Positions 48,060-60,555 of a stretch of DNA of 64,000 bases are shown one piece after another. Position 1 is the stretch's first letter. Every line of letters begins with the position of its first letter. The stretch comes from Anaspis maculata (taxonomy: Eukaryota; Arthropoda; Insecta; Coleoptera; Scraptiidae): positions 2,594,070 through 2,658,069 of the forward strand of contig OX421967.1 in the NCBI GenBank assembly GCA_949128115.1, read 5' to 3'. The position numbers were made by a program, and so were the translations under genes. Under the pieces are notes generated by a model, which was given only the letters and a program-made list of their open reading frames with translations, was not told the origin of the DNA and made no database searches.

Positions 48060-48590
48060 CCTTTCGACCTTTGGCTATAGTTGTCGTCACCCCCCTCCCC
48101 CCGCTTACTTTGGACCTCTTCTCACGTTGCTTACGTTGTTGTTTCACTCATGGTCTACTCTCGACAAGAACGAAACTTTGGGGATGAGGGTTGTATTGAA
48201 AAGTTGAACAAAAACACGAACTGACAGCAAACAAAATGAAGTTTTTCTTATTAAAATCATCAGTAAAATTTAAATGAACCAGATTCTTTTCATAAAACAC
48301 CTAGCACAGGACTGACAGAATCGCAAAATGACACACAATAGACAAAATGAACAAAAACAATTGAAAACACAACAACAAAATATGTCATACTGTCAGTGAA
48401 AGAAGAAGAGGAGTGTGACGGATTCGGAAAAAGGGCACTCAGTGGAAAAACCAAGTTAAAAAAAAACCTGAGTTGAGCCCTGAGCAGAAGACTCACATAT
48501 GTGACAAATTAATAACAAAAACTCACTGATAAATTCCGGTATTCAGTGTAAATGAAATTAGTAAAACAAAATCGCAGAAACATCAGTATA
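48060..48590 (-). repeat. long dispersed repeat, copy 1
   Basis: Diverged direct repeat of 58660-59330. Shared features: GGGGATGAGG, a T-rich block with AAATCAT, CATAAAACACCT/CAAAACACCTC and AAAATGACACA. Its copy 2 abuts a gypsy RT remnant, so an LTR-like origin is possible. Confidence 0.5.
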
Positions 48591-50515
48591 TACAGGGTGT
48601 TTCATGAGGAAACCGACATAGCTTAAGGGTAGGTCCATTTTTTCTAGAGGAACTAGGATCTCGCTTTGAAATTTTTCTATCTCTTTTCGTTTTGATGTTA
48701 CAGGGTGAATCATGTATTTTGTCGAAGTTTTTGATGAGCTATATCTTCCGAATGGCTTATTGGATTGGACTGAAATTTGATAGGTATGATCTTTTAATGA
48801 TAGCTAATACATTGCACCATAAAGTTGTTCAGAAGTTTTAGGACCGGACTGATTTTTTTCATTTTCAAAGTTTTTGTTAGAAAAGTCATATCTTTCAATG
48901 TTTTTTTGGAAAACCAGTATCAGATTCAGAAGCATCAGAAAAAATGCTACAAGAAACATCCTTCAATTTCCTCGGCACACCCAAAGTCTTCCCAGAAAAA
49001 AATATCTTTTGAGTTTTGGATCGGCGGCGATCTAGTGAAAATCAGTCAAGCACGCATTCTTTCACAGATCTTTGAGATGTTCATCCTCTAATTTAATGCT
49101 GTCACGGTTTTTTTTCACTATTCCCGCATTAGTATCACTTGGTACGGCAAATAAGACAAAAGTCCAGGACAGGAATCAAGTCTAGTAAACATTATTTCTA
49201 AAAATCCGATTTTTCAGTATTTAGTTGGAAAATTACAGCACAAAGTTGTGGTGAAGTGGCTGAAAAATGCTTTTTTGTCTGCATTTGGAACTTTAAGTCA
49301 CTTTAGAAACCAGCTGAACAAATTTCTCATTTGTTGATTTCAAGAATACAAAAAATTATTTCTGAAACTTTTCGCTAACAAAATAAAAAGGAGCAAAAAT
49401 GATGAATTTTGAAATTTTTTTCGAATTATTCAAAAATGTAATTCCAATGTGTAGAAAACGAACAATATCAATGTTTGTATGTTATGTTTATGTTAATGTT
49501 TATCAAATTCGGAAATAATTTCTTTCATGTCTGCATTTGGAACTTAAGGTCACTTTAGAAACCAGCTAAACAAATTTTTCCTTTTGTTGATTTCAAGAAT
49601 ACAAAAAATTATTTCCGAAATTTGTTAAACATTAACATAAACATAACATACAAACATTGATATTGTTCTTTTTCTACACATTAAAATTACGTTTCTGAAT
49701 AATTATCATTCTTGCTTCTTTTTATTTTGTTCGCGAAAAGTTTCGGAAATAATTATTTGTATTCTTGAAATCAACAAAAAGAGGAATTCGTTTAGCTGGT
49801 CTCTAAAGTGACCTAAAGTTCCAAATGCAGACAAAAGAGCATTTTTCAGCAGCTTCACAATAACTTTATGCTGTAAATTTCCAACTGAATACTGAAAAAT
49901 CGGATCTTTAGAAATAATGTTCACTAGACTTGATTCCGGTCCTGGACCTTTGTCTTTTTTGCCGTACCAAGTGATACTAATGTGGAAAAGTGAAAAAAAC
50001 CGTGACAGCATTAAATTAGAGGATGAACATTCAAAAGATCCGTGAAAGAATGAGTGCTTGACTGATTTTCACTAGATCGCAGCCGACCCAAATCTCAAAA
50101 GATATTTTTTTCTGGGTAGACTTTGGGTGTGCCGGAGAAATTGAAGGATGTTCCTTGTAGCATTTTTTCTGTAGTTTCTGAATCTGATACTGGTTTTGCA
50201 AAAAAACATTGAAACATATGACTTTTGTGACAAAAACTTTGAAAATAAAAAACTCAGTCCGGCCCTGAAACTTCTGAACAATTTTATGGTGCAATGTATT
50301 AGCTATCATTAGGAGATCATACTTATCAAATTTCAGTCCAATCCAATAAGCCATTCGGAAGATATAGCTCATCAAAAACTTCGACAAAATACATGATTCA
50401 CCCTGTAACATCAAAACGAAAAGCGATAGAAAAATTTCAAAGCGAGATCCTAGTTCCCCTAGAAAAACTGGACCTACCCTTAAGCTATGTCGGTTTCCTC
50501 ATGAAACACCCTGTA
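48591..50515. mobile_element. 1.9-kb foldback (palindromic) element
   Basis: The ends TACAGGGTGTTTCATGAGGA and its reverse complement lie in TA repeats. The arms (48591 to about 49522, and about 49607 to 50515) pair along nearly their whole length. Inner CAGGGTGAATCATG motifs at 48704 and 50397 repeat the terminal theme. The centre, about 49523-49606, is flanked by a further direct copy of an arm segment (TTGGAACTTAAGGTCACTTT). No intact protein; the frames at 49706-50414 are arm sequence. Confidence 0.8.
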
Positions 50516-50519
50516 TATA

Positions 50520-51327
50520 GTAGGTTCACTTGTACCGTGATTCTAGTTGGCTGTGAGATTTTGTTTCTAAGTTTTCAAATCTGATATTTGAAAACTCCCT
50601 AGAACTTGGCAGTTGGTTGCATCGACGTTTGAAAGTTTAAGCTTGACGACAAGATCAACAACTTTACCGTTTGTCAAATCGAGTGTCAAATAGACCGAAA
50701 ATCACGAGTTTCACGAAAATGGTGGTGAAATTATGCCCATTACTGTGAAAACTGTGTTTGCGCCTCAGCTTGTGTCTTGAACAATAACGTCCAGTGCCCA
50801 TTTTAAAGTCCTCGAGAGTGCCATCAAAAACTCGCTTCTGGGAGAAAAATGGACGGAATAGGTGCTGGGCATGTACCCCATAACGTTCAGCTTTGCGGAG
50901 AAGACGTGAATCTATTTCCAAAAACCACATAATATGGAAGCATTGTGAACTATTCCTGATTTTTAAAAGAAGTACCCACACTCTGGAAGGCTGGAAACGA
51001 TGGGAAACTGAACCCTCCTATTTTTTGTGGGGATGGGATTCATCGGCGTTAATACTTGATTTCACTGCTCAGGACATCGTACTGGAACAAGAAATTTGCG
51101 GAACTTGTGAAAGGTAAACTACATCCACTCCATATTTGCAATTTGCAAAGTTGATTTCGGTGAAATTTTCATTTTTGACAGCAACAGTCAACACACCATC
51201 ACACCAACATAACCTATCTTTCGAAGCCAGACGCTCAGGCGCACACTGGGCAGTTGGACGTGAAGTCTACAATGCCAAACTGTGAAATTTGCCCAGCCTA
51301 CTAGAATCACGGTACAAGTGAACCTAC
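50520..51327. mobile_element. 0.8-kb TIR element with TA duplication
   Basis: GTAGGTTCACTTGTACCGTG at the left end and its reverse complement at the right, TIR about 29 bp, TA on both sides (50518-50519, 51328-51329). It abuts the foldback element on the left and the LINE 3' end on the right. No transposase motif is seen in its frames. Confidence 0.75.
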
Positions 51328-51332
51328 TATAT

Positions 51333-52690
51333 ATATATATAATCAAAAAACCTTACAATAATACCCGTAGGTGTAAAGGTTACAAAAAATTGCAAAAAAT
51401 AAAATACAAAAACTAAATAACTCAAGTATCTCATTCCTTATTATGTACAAATTCGGCCCATTCTTTTTTGTTCCTCGCCAGTTTTTTCCCTTCGTTCCAT
51501 GTTTTTCCCCGTTCTCTCAAGTTTTCGACCATCACTTCATCCCAAGTTTTTTTCGGCCTTCCTCTTGTCCTTCGTTGTTGCATTTTTGCCTGCCATATCC
51601 TTTTCGTCGGTCTTGTATCATCCATCCTCATTACATGTCCAAACCATTTCAGCTGTTGACGTTCTATATCTTTTATTATAGGTTCTACTTCTAATTCTTC
51701 TCTTACTATGTCATTTCTGATTTTATCTCTTCTTGTTATTCCCTTGACGCTGCGCAGATATCTCATTTCCATGGCCTGTATTTTACTTTTCATTTGTTTT
51801 GTCAGGACCCAGCTTTCGCTTCCGTACGTCAAGATAGGTTTAAAAACAGTCTTGTATACAGTAAGTTTTGTTTTCCTTGAAATTTCCTTGTTTCTGATAA
51901 ATGTATTACACATCGAATAGTATACTTTGGCTGCATTTTCCAGTCTGTCATTCAATTCTGCATCGTTTTTTCCGTTCCTGTGTATTTTCACTCCCAAGTA
52001 TTTAAATGTTTCTACTTGTTCCATTTCTCTGTCGTTTACTTTTATTGTTATGTTCTGTTCTTCCCTACCTATCACCATTACTTTGCTTTTGTCTACATTC
52101 ATTTTAAGGTTTCTAGCCGATAAAGCAGTGTTCCATATTTCTATGTTGTGTTGTAAATCTTGCTTATTTTTCGCGTAGATAACCAAGTCATCGGCGAATG
52201 CACATTCTGTTATTTCCACGATTTCCATGTTTCTGTAACCCACATTCAGTCTCTTCACTTTTTGTCTCGTTTCTTTTATAACTTCATCCATCACTACATT
52301 AAAAAGCGTTGGGCTTAGTACTCCGCCTTGTTTTAGTCCTTCTTTTGTTATGAACTCTTCCGATTGCATGTTTCCTGTTCTAATGTAATTTCTTGTGTTT
52401 TCGTAGCAACTCTTTATATTTTGTCGCAATCTTCTGCTCACTCCTCTTCTCTCTAGGCTTCTCCACACTATCTTTCTTGGCACACTGTCGAACGCTTTTG
52501 CTAGATCAATAAAGGCTACGTATATTTTTTCATTTATATTCTTCTCTATTAATTGTTTTATGGTGAAAATATGGTCTTGTACTCCCCTTCCTTTCCTGAA
52601 TCCGCTTTGTGACTCCTCCAGTTGTAGGTCGATTATTTTTTTTAGTCTTTTTTCCAGTATTCGTTCGTATATCAGTAAACAAATGTAAAA
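51333..52690 (-). mobile_element. 5'-truncated LINE with open reverse transcriptase
   Basis: One frame open from about 52690 to the stop at 51431-51433, roughly 420 codons of non-LTR retrotransposon RT. Motifs in order: YERILEKRLKK, SGFRKGRG, FIDLAKAFDSVPR, GLKQGGVLSPTLFNVV, AFADDLVIYA (FADD box) and FKYLGVKI, then a C-terminal region with WFGHVMRMD and RGRPKKTWDEV. The endonuclease and the start of RT are missing. About 90 bp of 3' UTR ends in a (TA)n tract at 51328-51342, as in RTE-like elements; clade not settled. Residues upstream of YERILEK are flanking DNA. No stop interrupts the frame, so the insertion looks young but dead by truncation. Confidence 0.88.
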
Positions 52691-55129
52691 CACATCTGTG
52701 AACAATGCATGATGAATCAATAGATCAACAATGCATAAAAACCCAAAGCAAGACAAAATAGGTATGGTTAGTAGGATCCTGTAAAATACCTACAATAAAT
52801 ATCTGACAAACATAGCAGCGAGCAGAACAACATGACATAAAATATGAGAGTCATTGAAGACGGCGGACCATTGTCCATTGTCATTACATTCGAATGAAAT
52901 CAAAGCATGACACGTGACAAAAATAGGACATACAAAAATTACAGTCAAGTAAGTACATGACAATCAAGTGACACACAAAATCAATTTTAATGGTCATAAA
53001 AATATTGACATGATATTCAAGAGTTAACAAAATTTGTGAGACACCAAAAATGACATCAAAAGTCAGAACGTAAACAGACTCATACAGGAAATCAATCTAA
53101 GCCCGGACCTGAACATGAAAACAATTCCCGTATACGCACTTGAGATCGAGTCTGGAAGAAAAAAAGGAAGAAATCTCATAGACGTTATTTTTAAAACCTG
53201 CAGCTCCGCGTGCGAGGCACCGCTGTGTGTTTCTAGAGAAAGAAGTGCGATCCAAACACGAGTATGACATCATCCGTTGAAAAATGTGTAAGTAGCGTCA
53301 TCAGGGCCGTTGGGCATCCCAAAAAATTTGTAAAATACACGAGACGCGTAGGAAGCCACCATCCATGCTTCAACCTGAGCTGTAAAAATCGCGAAAACTC
53401 CTTCCGGTCCTCTCCTTGTTCTGAATTCCCGGAAACAAATGAATATTCGCCCGACGCAGGTTCAAATTCATAGTTCGGCCCTTCATGCGTGAAAACAGAA
53501 ATCGAATCACCCAAAAAACTAATGCCGTCAAACCAAAAGCGATTTAGAGTATGATTTCTGGAAATAATGTAAAAACGACCCACCTGTAGTAAATTATGGC
53601 ACACGTCGTCTTCGGAACGTCTGGTCAGTAAGAACACGCAAAATCAAGTCCCCTCTTCGACCTAAATTTCCGTCGCGTTCACATTCAGTTCCTAATATAG
53701 AAATGTTTCCTCGCGTCGAATTATTGAATCAAGTTTCAAAAATTATAACAAAAATGCGTTTTATCACAGGGTGGATGATTCTTCCGAAGGTGAGTTGATT
53801 TCCATCCTCCGACTCCCCTCTCAATTCATATTCCAAGAGCAGTTCAGGTTTTGTTTATTTTTCATGCAACCCTGTTTGAATGTTTTCCTTGAGTTATTAA
53901 TTTTGACCCTATCAATCTACTTGACTCTATAGCTTCAAAATGAGACTGCAATCTTGAGAATCGGTCAGCGACTAAGAAAGTTACAACTGTAACATCAAAA
54001 ATTTGATTTTGTTAAAGATCAATCTGTGAATTGAGGAGATACACCGGAAAGTCAAGAGCCGTCCTGAAGTATAAGTGGTTCCACCTTCTTATTAATTATG
54101 TTGAAATCCAAAAAAAAAACTCTCAAGAGGGAGCATGTTAAACTGTCAGAACTAGGGAACAGTCTAAAAATTGATTGAATCGCTTGTAGCATTCCAGAGT
54201 TATCCAGGTTCGAAGTTAGGTCAAATTTTGCAGGGTGACACTTATTTTGTTGAGTACTTTTCCACGCTCAAAGGGCAGCCTTGCCTTAACCCTCGATAGT
54301 CCAGAAAGCGAAAGCAGGTGTGTCAATTAATTTGAAATATTGTGTTGGTATTCATAAAATCGATATTTTGCAATTGAACTTGCGAGTATGATAGAGCCTT
54401 GATGTGATGACGACCAATCTTTTCTTGAATACCGTGAAAAAGCCATACGCGGCACTTGTCAGTACAAAGGTATTCAGGTCGGACGACCCGATAAAATAGC
54501 AGTGATGAGATCTCTTGACTCTAAAAAGCGCTACTGGGAGACCCATCGATGTGACATTCTCATGCGGCGCCATCTACCCAAACCATTCCGCGATAAAGCG
54601 ATCAACCGAGTGTGTTCTCATAGATTCCGTTTCACTCATCACATGCCTCTTGAAGCAAAAATCGGTCAAATTGACCAGTGAATAACCAAGAAGACAAAGA
54701 TTATTAAAATCGGATAAAAAGCAAAATAAATTGAGGTGAGCACATTTAACAGACCGAGCTTTCTTTTTGGCTCACCAGGTACAATATACCTATACAATAT
54801 TGTTGATGTGACTACCATTGCTATGGTGATGTTTTCGTTTTGCAATTTAATTAAAAATTGAGGATTCAGATAAAATTGGTGTAATCCTGTTGGTGTGATA
54901 AAATCTAATGGCCATCAAATCACATTGTAGTAACAGGTTTGTGCGTGTATGTGTAAAACTAGTGTGTTACTACACAATGCTATAATAACGCTATAATTTG
55001 ATAGCGAGGCGAAAATGGAGATAAAATGATGAATAATTTGTAACGAAAAGCCCCCCCCCAAAAAAAAAACCGGCTTGTAACTTGTAACCTGTAATGTTCC
55101 GTTTTAAATATCAGGGAACGTGACATGGA
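52691..55129. other. no recognised gene
   Basis: Low-GC DNA. A 134-codon minus-strand frame at 53233-53637 has no domain I recognise and no splice or family support. CAGGGTGG and CAGGGTGAC ends at 53767 and 54231 face the same way. Confidence 0.35.
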
Positions 55130-55480
55130 AGTTTCTCAGTTGTTGGCGCGGCGGGGCCTTTTCCCCCTCCCGGTGCCGATCTGGTCGTTACCGCCGCTCG
55201 CGAGGTGACAATCTGCCGCCGCACGACGACATATTCATATTCATTTTATCGTTGATGAATTGCGAGATTTGAACATTGACACTGATTGAACGGTACAACT
55301 TGATTAGATACGGTGTTAAGCGAGTGAGTTGAGTGCTGTAAAATTTGTCATTCTCTTCGCCCGCGCGCCCCTCTTTTGCTCGTGCCCTCACCGGAAACCC
55401 GAAAACCCCCGCAGAATCCGGGCGGTTCGCCTCTCTGCGGCGCGTCGGCCTCGGCTGTGGGCTGGCAAACGAGGTGATTA
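55130..55480. promoter_or_regulatory. CpG-rich patch, possible promoter
   Basis: Markedly GC- and CpG-rich compared with the AT-rich surroundings (GGCGCGGCGGGGCC, CGCCGCTCGCGAGG, CGCCCGCGCGCCCC, GCGGCGCGTCGGCCTCGG). No start of a recognised protein was found, so any transcript or direction is unknown. Confidence 0.35.
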
Positions 55481-55593
55481 TTCCGTTTTGTAATTTTAAA
55501 AAGCAAAGACTCCGAATTCGGGCGATAATTCCGCGGCAATATCAGGAAAGAGTAGGAGAAGTCAGCAACTGTCGGAACGTTGGCTGCAAAGCT

Positions 55594-55607
55594 GTTGCCA
55601 TAGTAAC
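55594..55607. promoter_or_regulatory. RFX X-box motif
   Basis: GTTGCCATAGTAAC closely fits the imperfect-palindrome X-box bound by RFX factors, which drive ciliary genes in insect sensory neurons. An E-box CACGTG follows 5 bp later. It lies 100-450 bp from the CpG-rich patch. Binding is inference. Confidence 0.4.
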
Positions 55608-55984
55608 GACACGTGTTGAGCATGGCGTTACTTTGTGAATCTTGTCACGTTATGAGATGAAAAGGGACCTCTGGGAAAAGCAGAAGGAGACGGGGCGAGA
55701 TCGAAGGGGTGGACTCTGGATTGAGATGATGACGCTAAACAGACAGACATGACATCCAAAACAATTGCATTAGAACAATAATAATAACCACTTGATATAC
55801 TGCGCGCGGATGCCGTGTGTGGCGCTGGGTATGCGCCCTAATGTATGCACCGTTCTGAATGGCGCAGCAGGAGCGCAGGCCGAATTTTTCAAAGAACTGA
55901 TCAAAGAACACCAACAGCCACTCGGAGACCTCCACTTTGCATTATAAAACTTCGCATAAACGCTCCTTGCATGCGCATCCCGCT

Positions 55985-56095
55985 TATTACCTCGGGGTGC
56001 TTTAAAAAATTCAAATTATTGGGACCAGGCGGAACCATTCGGTATTCTACGCGGGACGCGTTACAACAATCACCTTGATATAGTACGCGTTCCCA
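55985..56095 (+). repeat. 110-bp dispersed repeat, copy 1
   Basis: Shares ATTGGGACCAG, GGAACCATTCG, ATTCTACGC, GGACG and TATAGTACGCGTT with 60975-61085, same orientation, about 80% alike by eye. Confidence 0.6.
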
Positions 56096-56249
56096 ATTAT
56101 TGCGGACAGACGATCCGCCTCTAGTACCATGCAACCAACTGCACATATCGACCTACTATTTTGACGTGTGCACACCAGTGCCGTGCGTTCTTTCTCAGCT
56201 GTCACTTGTCAAACAAAAACTATGTGGTTTTCCGAAGATGTACTCAGTA

Positions 56250-58140
56250 GTCCTTATAACTCCTCATTAGGGCAGCAGTAGGTAGTGGTAGGCAGGTAGG
56301 CAGTAGATAAAATTGACTCTCCAACTGGATCGGCTTGAGGATGGTACACCGATGTGAAAATGATGCGAGTGCGATATCGCGAGCTCTTCATCATCACTGT
56401 TAGCTTCCAAACCATATTCAACGTGCGCATCTTGATCACACCGGTGTCCTCTTTCTATGTGATGTCGACCAAAATTGACATAGTAAAGCTAAACATCGGT
56501 TGCGACGTATGAGACAGATCTTGTAGCGCAACTAACAGAAGAAACATGGTCAAACCAGAGCCTTTGATTGTCTTTCACTGGGGAGCGAGCACGTTATTGA
56601 AAATACGGTTAGCCCTTTCGACTGGGTCTAATGATGAAACTAATTCGAGTGCGATATCACGAGCTTTTTGTCATACTGCTAGCCTTCGAATCACCGCCAA
56701 CAGGCGCTTTAGCCCAAGCAGATTTCCCTTCCCAACATAATGTCGACCAAAGTCAACATGGTAAGACGAAACACCGGTCACGTCGTGTCAAACAGATCTT
56801 GTAGCACAACTTACGAAAAAAAAGGTAAACATACTAGAGCCTTCGGTTTTTCTTCACGTAAACAGCAAGCATGTTTCCAACAACACGGTCAACACTTTCG
56901 ACTGGGTCGACTTGAGGATGGTACACCGGTGTGAAAACGTTGCAAGTGCTCGGTCTTCGCTCTTCGTCATTATTTTTAGCTTCCAGATCACCCACAACAG
57001 GCGCATGTTGATAAAACAAAGCACCGGTCACCTCATATCAAATGAATCTTATAGCGCAACTGACAAAAGGAAAATGGTCGAACCAGAGCTTCTGGTTATT
57101 CTTTACTCGGAAACTCAGCATGTTTTTGACAACACGGTTAACCCTCTCGACTGGATCGACTCAAGGATGGTACACCGATGAACTGATGCTAGTGCAATAT
57201 CGCGAGCTCTTCATTACTGTCCGTCTCCAGATCATATTCAACGGGCGCATCTTGATCATGCTGGTTTCCTCTTTCAACATGATGTCGAATAAAATTGATA
57301 TAGTCAGGCGAAACCGGTTGCGTCGTATGAGACAGATTTCATAGCGCAACTAACAAAAGAAAGGTGACCAAACTAGAGCCTTTTGTTGTCCTTCACTTGT
57401 GAGCGAGCACGTTATTGACAACGCGGTTAGCCCTTTTGACTGAGTTGGCTTGGGGATGCTACGTCGCGTCGATGTGAAACTGATGCAAGTGCGATATCGC
57501 AAGTTTCTTCCTATTACTGCTAGCTTTCAAATCATCGCCATCAGACGCATCTTGCCGTTCAGATTTCCCCTTTCAACATCGACCAAAGTCAACATAGTAA
57601 GACAAAACACTGGTGACATCACGTCGAACAGATCCTGTAGCAAACACAACAACAAAAAGGTCGACGGACCAGAGCCTCAAGTTGCTGTTCACGTAGACAG
57701 CAAGCACGTTTCCAACAACACGGTCAACACTTTTGACTGGATCAGCTTGAGGATGGTACACCGGTGTGAAAACGTTGCAAGTGCTTGGTCTTCGCTCTTT
57801 GTCGTTATTGTTAGCCTTAGGATCACCCGCAACAGGCGCATCTTGATCATGCCGATTTCCTTCTTCAACGTAATCTCTAGCAAAATTAACATAGTAAGAC
57901 AAAACCCCGGTCAGGTCAAATCAATCTATCAGATAGATCTTATAGCGCAACTGACAGAAAAAAAATGGTCGAACCAAAGATTTTGGCTATCCTTCACTTG
58001 GAAACCCAGCATGTTTTCGTCAACACGGTTAACCCTTTCGACTGAATCGACTCAAGGATGGTACAACGATGTAAAAATAATGCAAGTGCGATACTACAGA
58101 GATTTTTCACTCACGATAGCGCATTTGAAAACTAATATCA
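56250..58140 (-). repeat. seven-copy tandem array made from a gypsy integrase segment
   Basis: A unit of about 290 bp; the marker GATGGTACACCGRTGTGAAA recurs near 56339, 56630, 56915, 57170, 57457, 57752 and 58056 (spacings roughly 255-304). On the minus strand each unit reads in the order VYHPQADPVESVDRVVGN, MLAVYVKKNRRLWS, and a TGxxxxYYVDFGRDYVEE-like block. This is the Ty3/gypsy integrase core-to-C-terminal segment (HPQADPVERVN...). Copies carry different stops and frameshifts, so none is functional. Confidence 0.75.
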
Positions 58141-58189
58141 CGTAAGATTGCTGCAGGGATGCCGCTAACCAAAAAAAAACATGGTGTTT

Positions 58190-58615
58190 GATGTTTCACA
58201 CTGAAATCTTGACAGTTTCCACAAAGCCATGCCCACAAAAACTGCGATCCTCCTTAGCGTTTCTCGGAGTCGGTACCCGCAAAATGGTGTTCACTTTCTT
58301 GGGATCCACCCTCAGCCCACGACAATCTACGACGTAGACCAAATATTCAAACTGTACGACAGCGCTGGCACTTTTCTCAACTAACCGCAAAACCTGCAGC
58401 TCTTGAACAATTGGAGACGATACCCAACATGCGCAGATAGGTGTTGAAGTCTGTTGATGTTACAATAATGTCGTCTAAGTGAACCAGCACATGAGGCTGC
58501 AAATCGACGCCCAGAGCTTAGTTCACCAGTTGCTGCCAAGTTGCCGGGGCATTGGACAGACCAAAGGGCATCCTCACAAATTTCTAAAGAGCTCACGACC
58601 TAGAGCGGTGAAAGC
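58190..58615 (-). pseudogene. Ty3/gypsy reverse transcriptase remnant
   Basis: Minus-strand pieces: RMPFGLSNAPATWQQLVN, HVLVHLDDIIVTSTDF (YxDD-type catalytic box as HLDD), then, after a frameshift, VVDCRGLRVDPKKVNTILRV and NAKEDRSFCG. One stop lies after QQLVN. It lies immediately upstream, in pol order, of the integrase-derived array. Confidence 0.8.
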
Positions 58616-58659
58616 CTGTAGTATCCTGGTCACGGCACCATTTCTGTAGTGTAACCCCG

Positions 58660-59330
58660 TTTTTGATGTTTGGCAGTGATCGTCGTTGTCCCTCCCCTTC
58701 CCAACGTTGTTCACCTCTCTCCTACGTTGTGTGAGTTCTTACCCTAGATGAGAATGTGTCCTTGGGGATGAGGTTGAATTCCTCAATGAAACGCGAATGA
58801 AATGCAAGCAAAATGAATCTTTATTGAAAATCATAAGCAAAGGTTTTTAAATGAATTTGTTTCTTTTCTCAAAACACCTCACAACAAAAAACTGACAGTG
58901 ATAAAATGACACAACATGGATAAAGAACAACAAAGCACAAACACAAATGAAACAAGAAAAATCATTACAAATTATTTAGACAATGCAGGAGTTTACAACA
59001 ATGGAATGAACACAAAATCAGATTAGCAAAACTGAACAAAAAATCATTAGACATGTCAAACTGTCGATTTAATCGGAAAGGAGAAGTGACATATTCGCTC
59101 ACAGGCACACATGGGAAGAGCACGTCAAAGAAACCCTTGCGTATAGCCTGGTTGATTGCTGAAAAATCCCTCCTCAAATGATCTAAACTAAAGTCAAGTG
59201 TGAATGAGTCATGATGGAATGACAGAAAAGTCACTCCGGTGATGCATTGATCAAGCAGCGTGAATCGGTGCTTGAAACTCTTTGATACGTTTGCTTGGTT
59301 CACAAGTTATTTACATAACAACAAAAGGAA
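58660..59330 (-). repeat. long dispersed repeat, copy 2
   Basis: Diverged direct repeat of 48060-48590, with AATAAAG on the minus strand near 58812. It lies on the 5' side of the gypsy RT remnant, so it may be part of that element. Confidence 0.5.
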
Positions 59331-59399
59331 ACTCGCTTGCTTACGCTTTGGAGAAAACTTTACGCTCAGCAATTTATTTCACACTTTACAAACAAAAAA

Positions 59400-59610
59400 A
59401 GTCAAATTGATAGAAAAGTAAACAATTGAGAAACGATCGGTGAACAAGTAGATGGATAAACAAGAAACAAATGATAAGTTAACAAGTGGATAAATCAGCA
59501 AGAAATAAATAATGAGTAATGGCGTAGGTAAATAAACAAGAGACAAATAATAAGAGATAAATAGGTAGATGAATAAACAAGAAACAGGTGCGAAGTGAAT
59601 CAGTGGAGAA
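59400..59610. repeat. ATAAACAAGAAACAAAT degenerate minisatellite
   Basis: Imperfect short repeats of GATAAACAAGAAACAAATAA type. No gene. Confidence 0.6.
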
Positions 59611-60555
59611 GTTGGAGTTGGTCATACTTTCAGTAAGCAATTGGGAAGAAGAAGTATCTATCACGCATTCACCCGAAATTCCTCAGCAGTTAACCATCAC
59701 AAACCCCACAGATACATACTTACATACAAAACACAACAATGATTAGTGAACCGTAATTACATACAAGAAAAATCGACTCGAGCCAACCTCTTCGTCGTCT
59801 TACGTGATTTTCCCCCAAATAAGGAAAGGCTAGTAGACTCAACAAGGCAGATTTATACAAGTGATGAACCCCCTCCCCAGGACACGGAGAAGCGTGAAAG
59901 TCTCCTTTCCTTACTCTACTTTCATGTATAACCCGACAATGAACAATGAGATGTTAATGAATCATGGAAAGTACCGTTCTCTACTTAGCGGCTGATTTTG
60001 GCGTAGCAGAGTTCCACTTTGTCGTTTTACTGGTTGTGACGTGACTTGTGGAAAAAAACGATAATGAAACTTCGAAATACGCGCAACAGCGCAATTCTGA
60101 GGCCACGTCATAAGTGCTCAAAGTGCACATCCACTAGATCACGGCCTTTGCCATCAACATTGAGATTATCTGGGAGTGGATAAATTACACAAAAGTCAAA
60201 AAGGTGCGAAGCACCTTGATTTCAAAGAGGAAAAACTGCGGGTTATGCCAGCCCGTTGAGAGCAAAGAGAACAAAGAACTTAGTGTTAAGTAAAATAATT
60301 TTGCGGACGAAATAGGTATCGAAATACATGATTTGGTGAGTGGGTCGGAGCCAAAATTACGGTACAATAATCAAAGAAAGACCGACCTTGAATTGATGAA
60401 AACGACGCACACTCGTTGCACTGAAAATCTCGTGTTCTTCACCACAACTGGTTCTCTTTTTTTTGTACGCGGCTGCCGCTCGCGTGCCAGCGCCATCTCT
60501 TCCTCCTATCGGCAAACGCTACGAACGTCAACGACCGTACCTACTTCAGGTACCA
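59611..60555. other. no recognised gene
   Basis: Short overlapping frames only. A possible splice acceptor, CGTACCTACTTCAG, ends at 60549 just before the frame described next. Confidence 0.35.

Noticed and set aside
49706..50414. Frames of 101-127 residues on the minus strand
   Set aside because: They are the arm of the 1.9-kb foldback element; the mirrored arm gives similar frames and no domain is recognisable.
53233..53637. 134-residue minus-strand frame
   Set aside because: No recognised domain, no splice or start support, no repeat context to explain it. Kept as unassigned, not called a gene.
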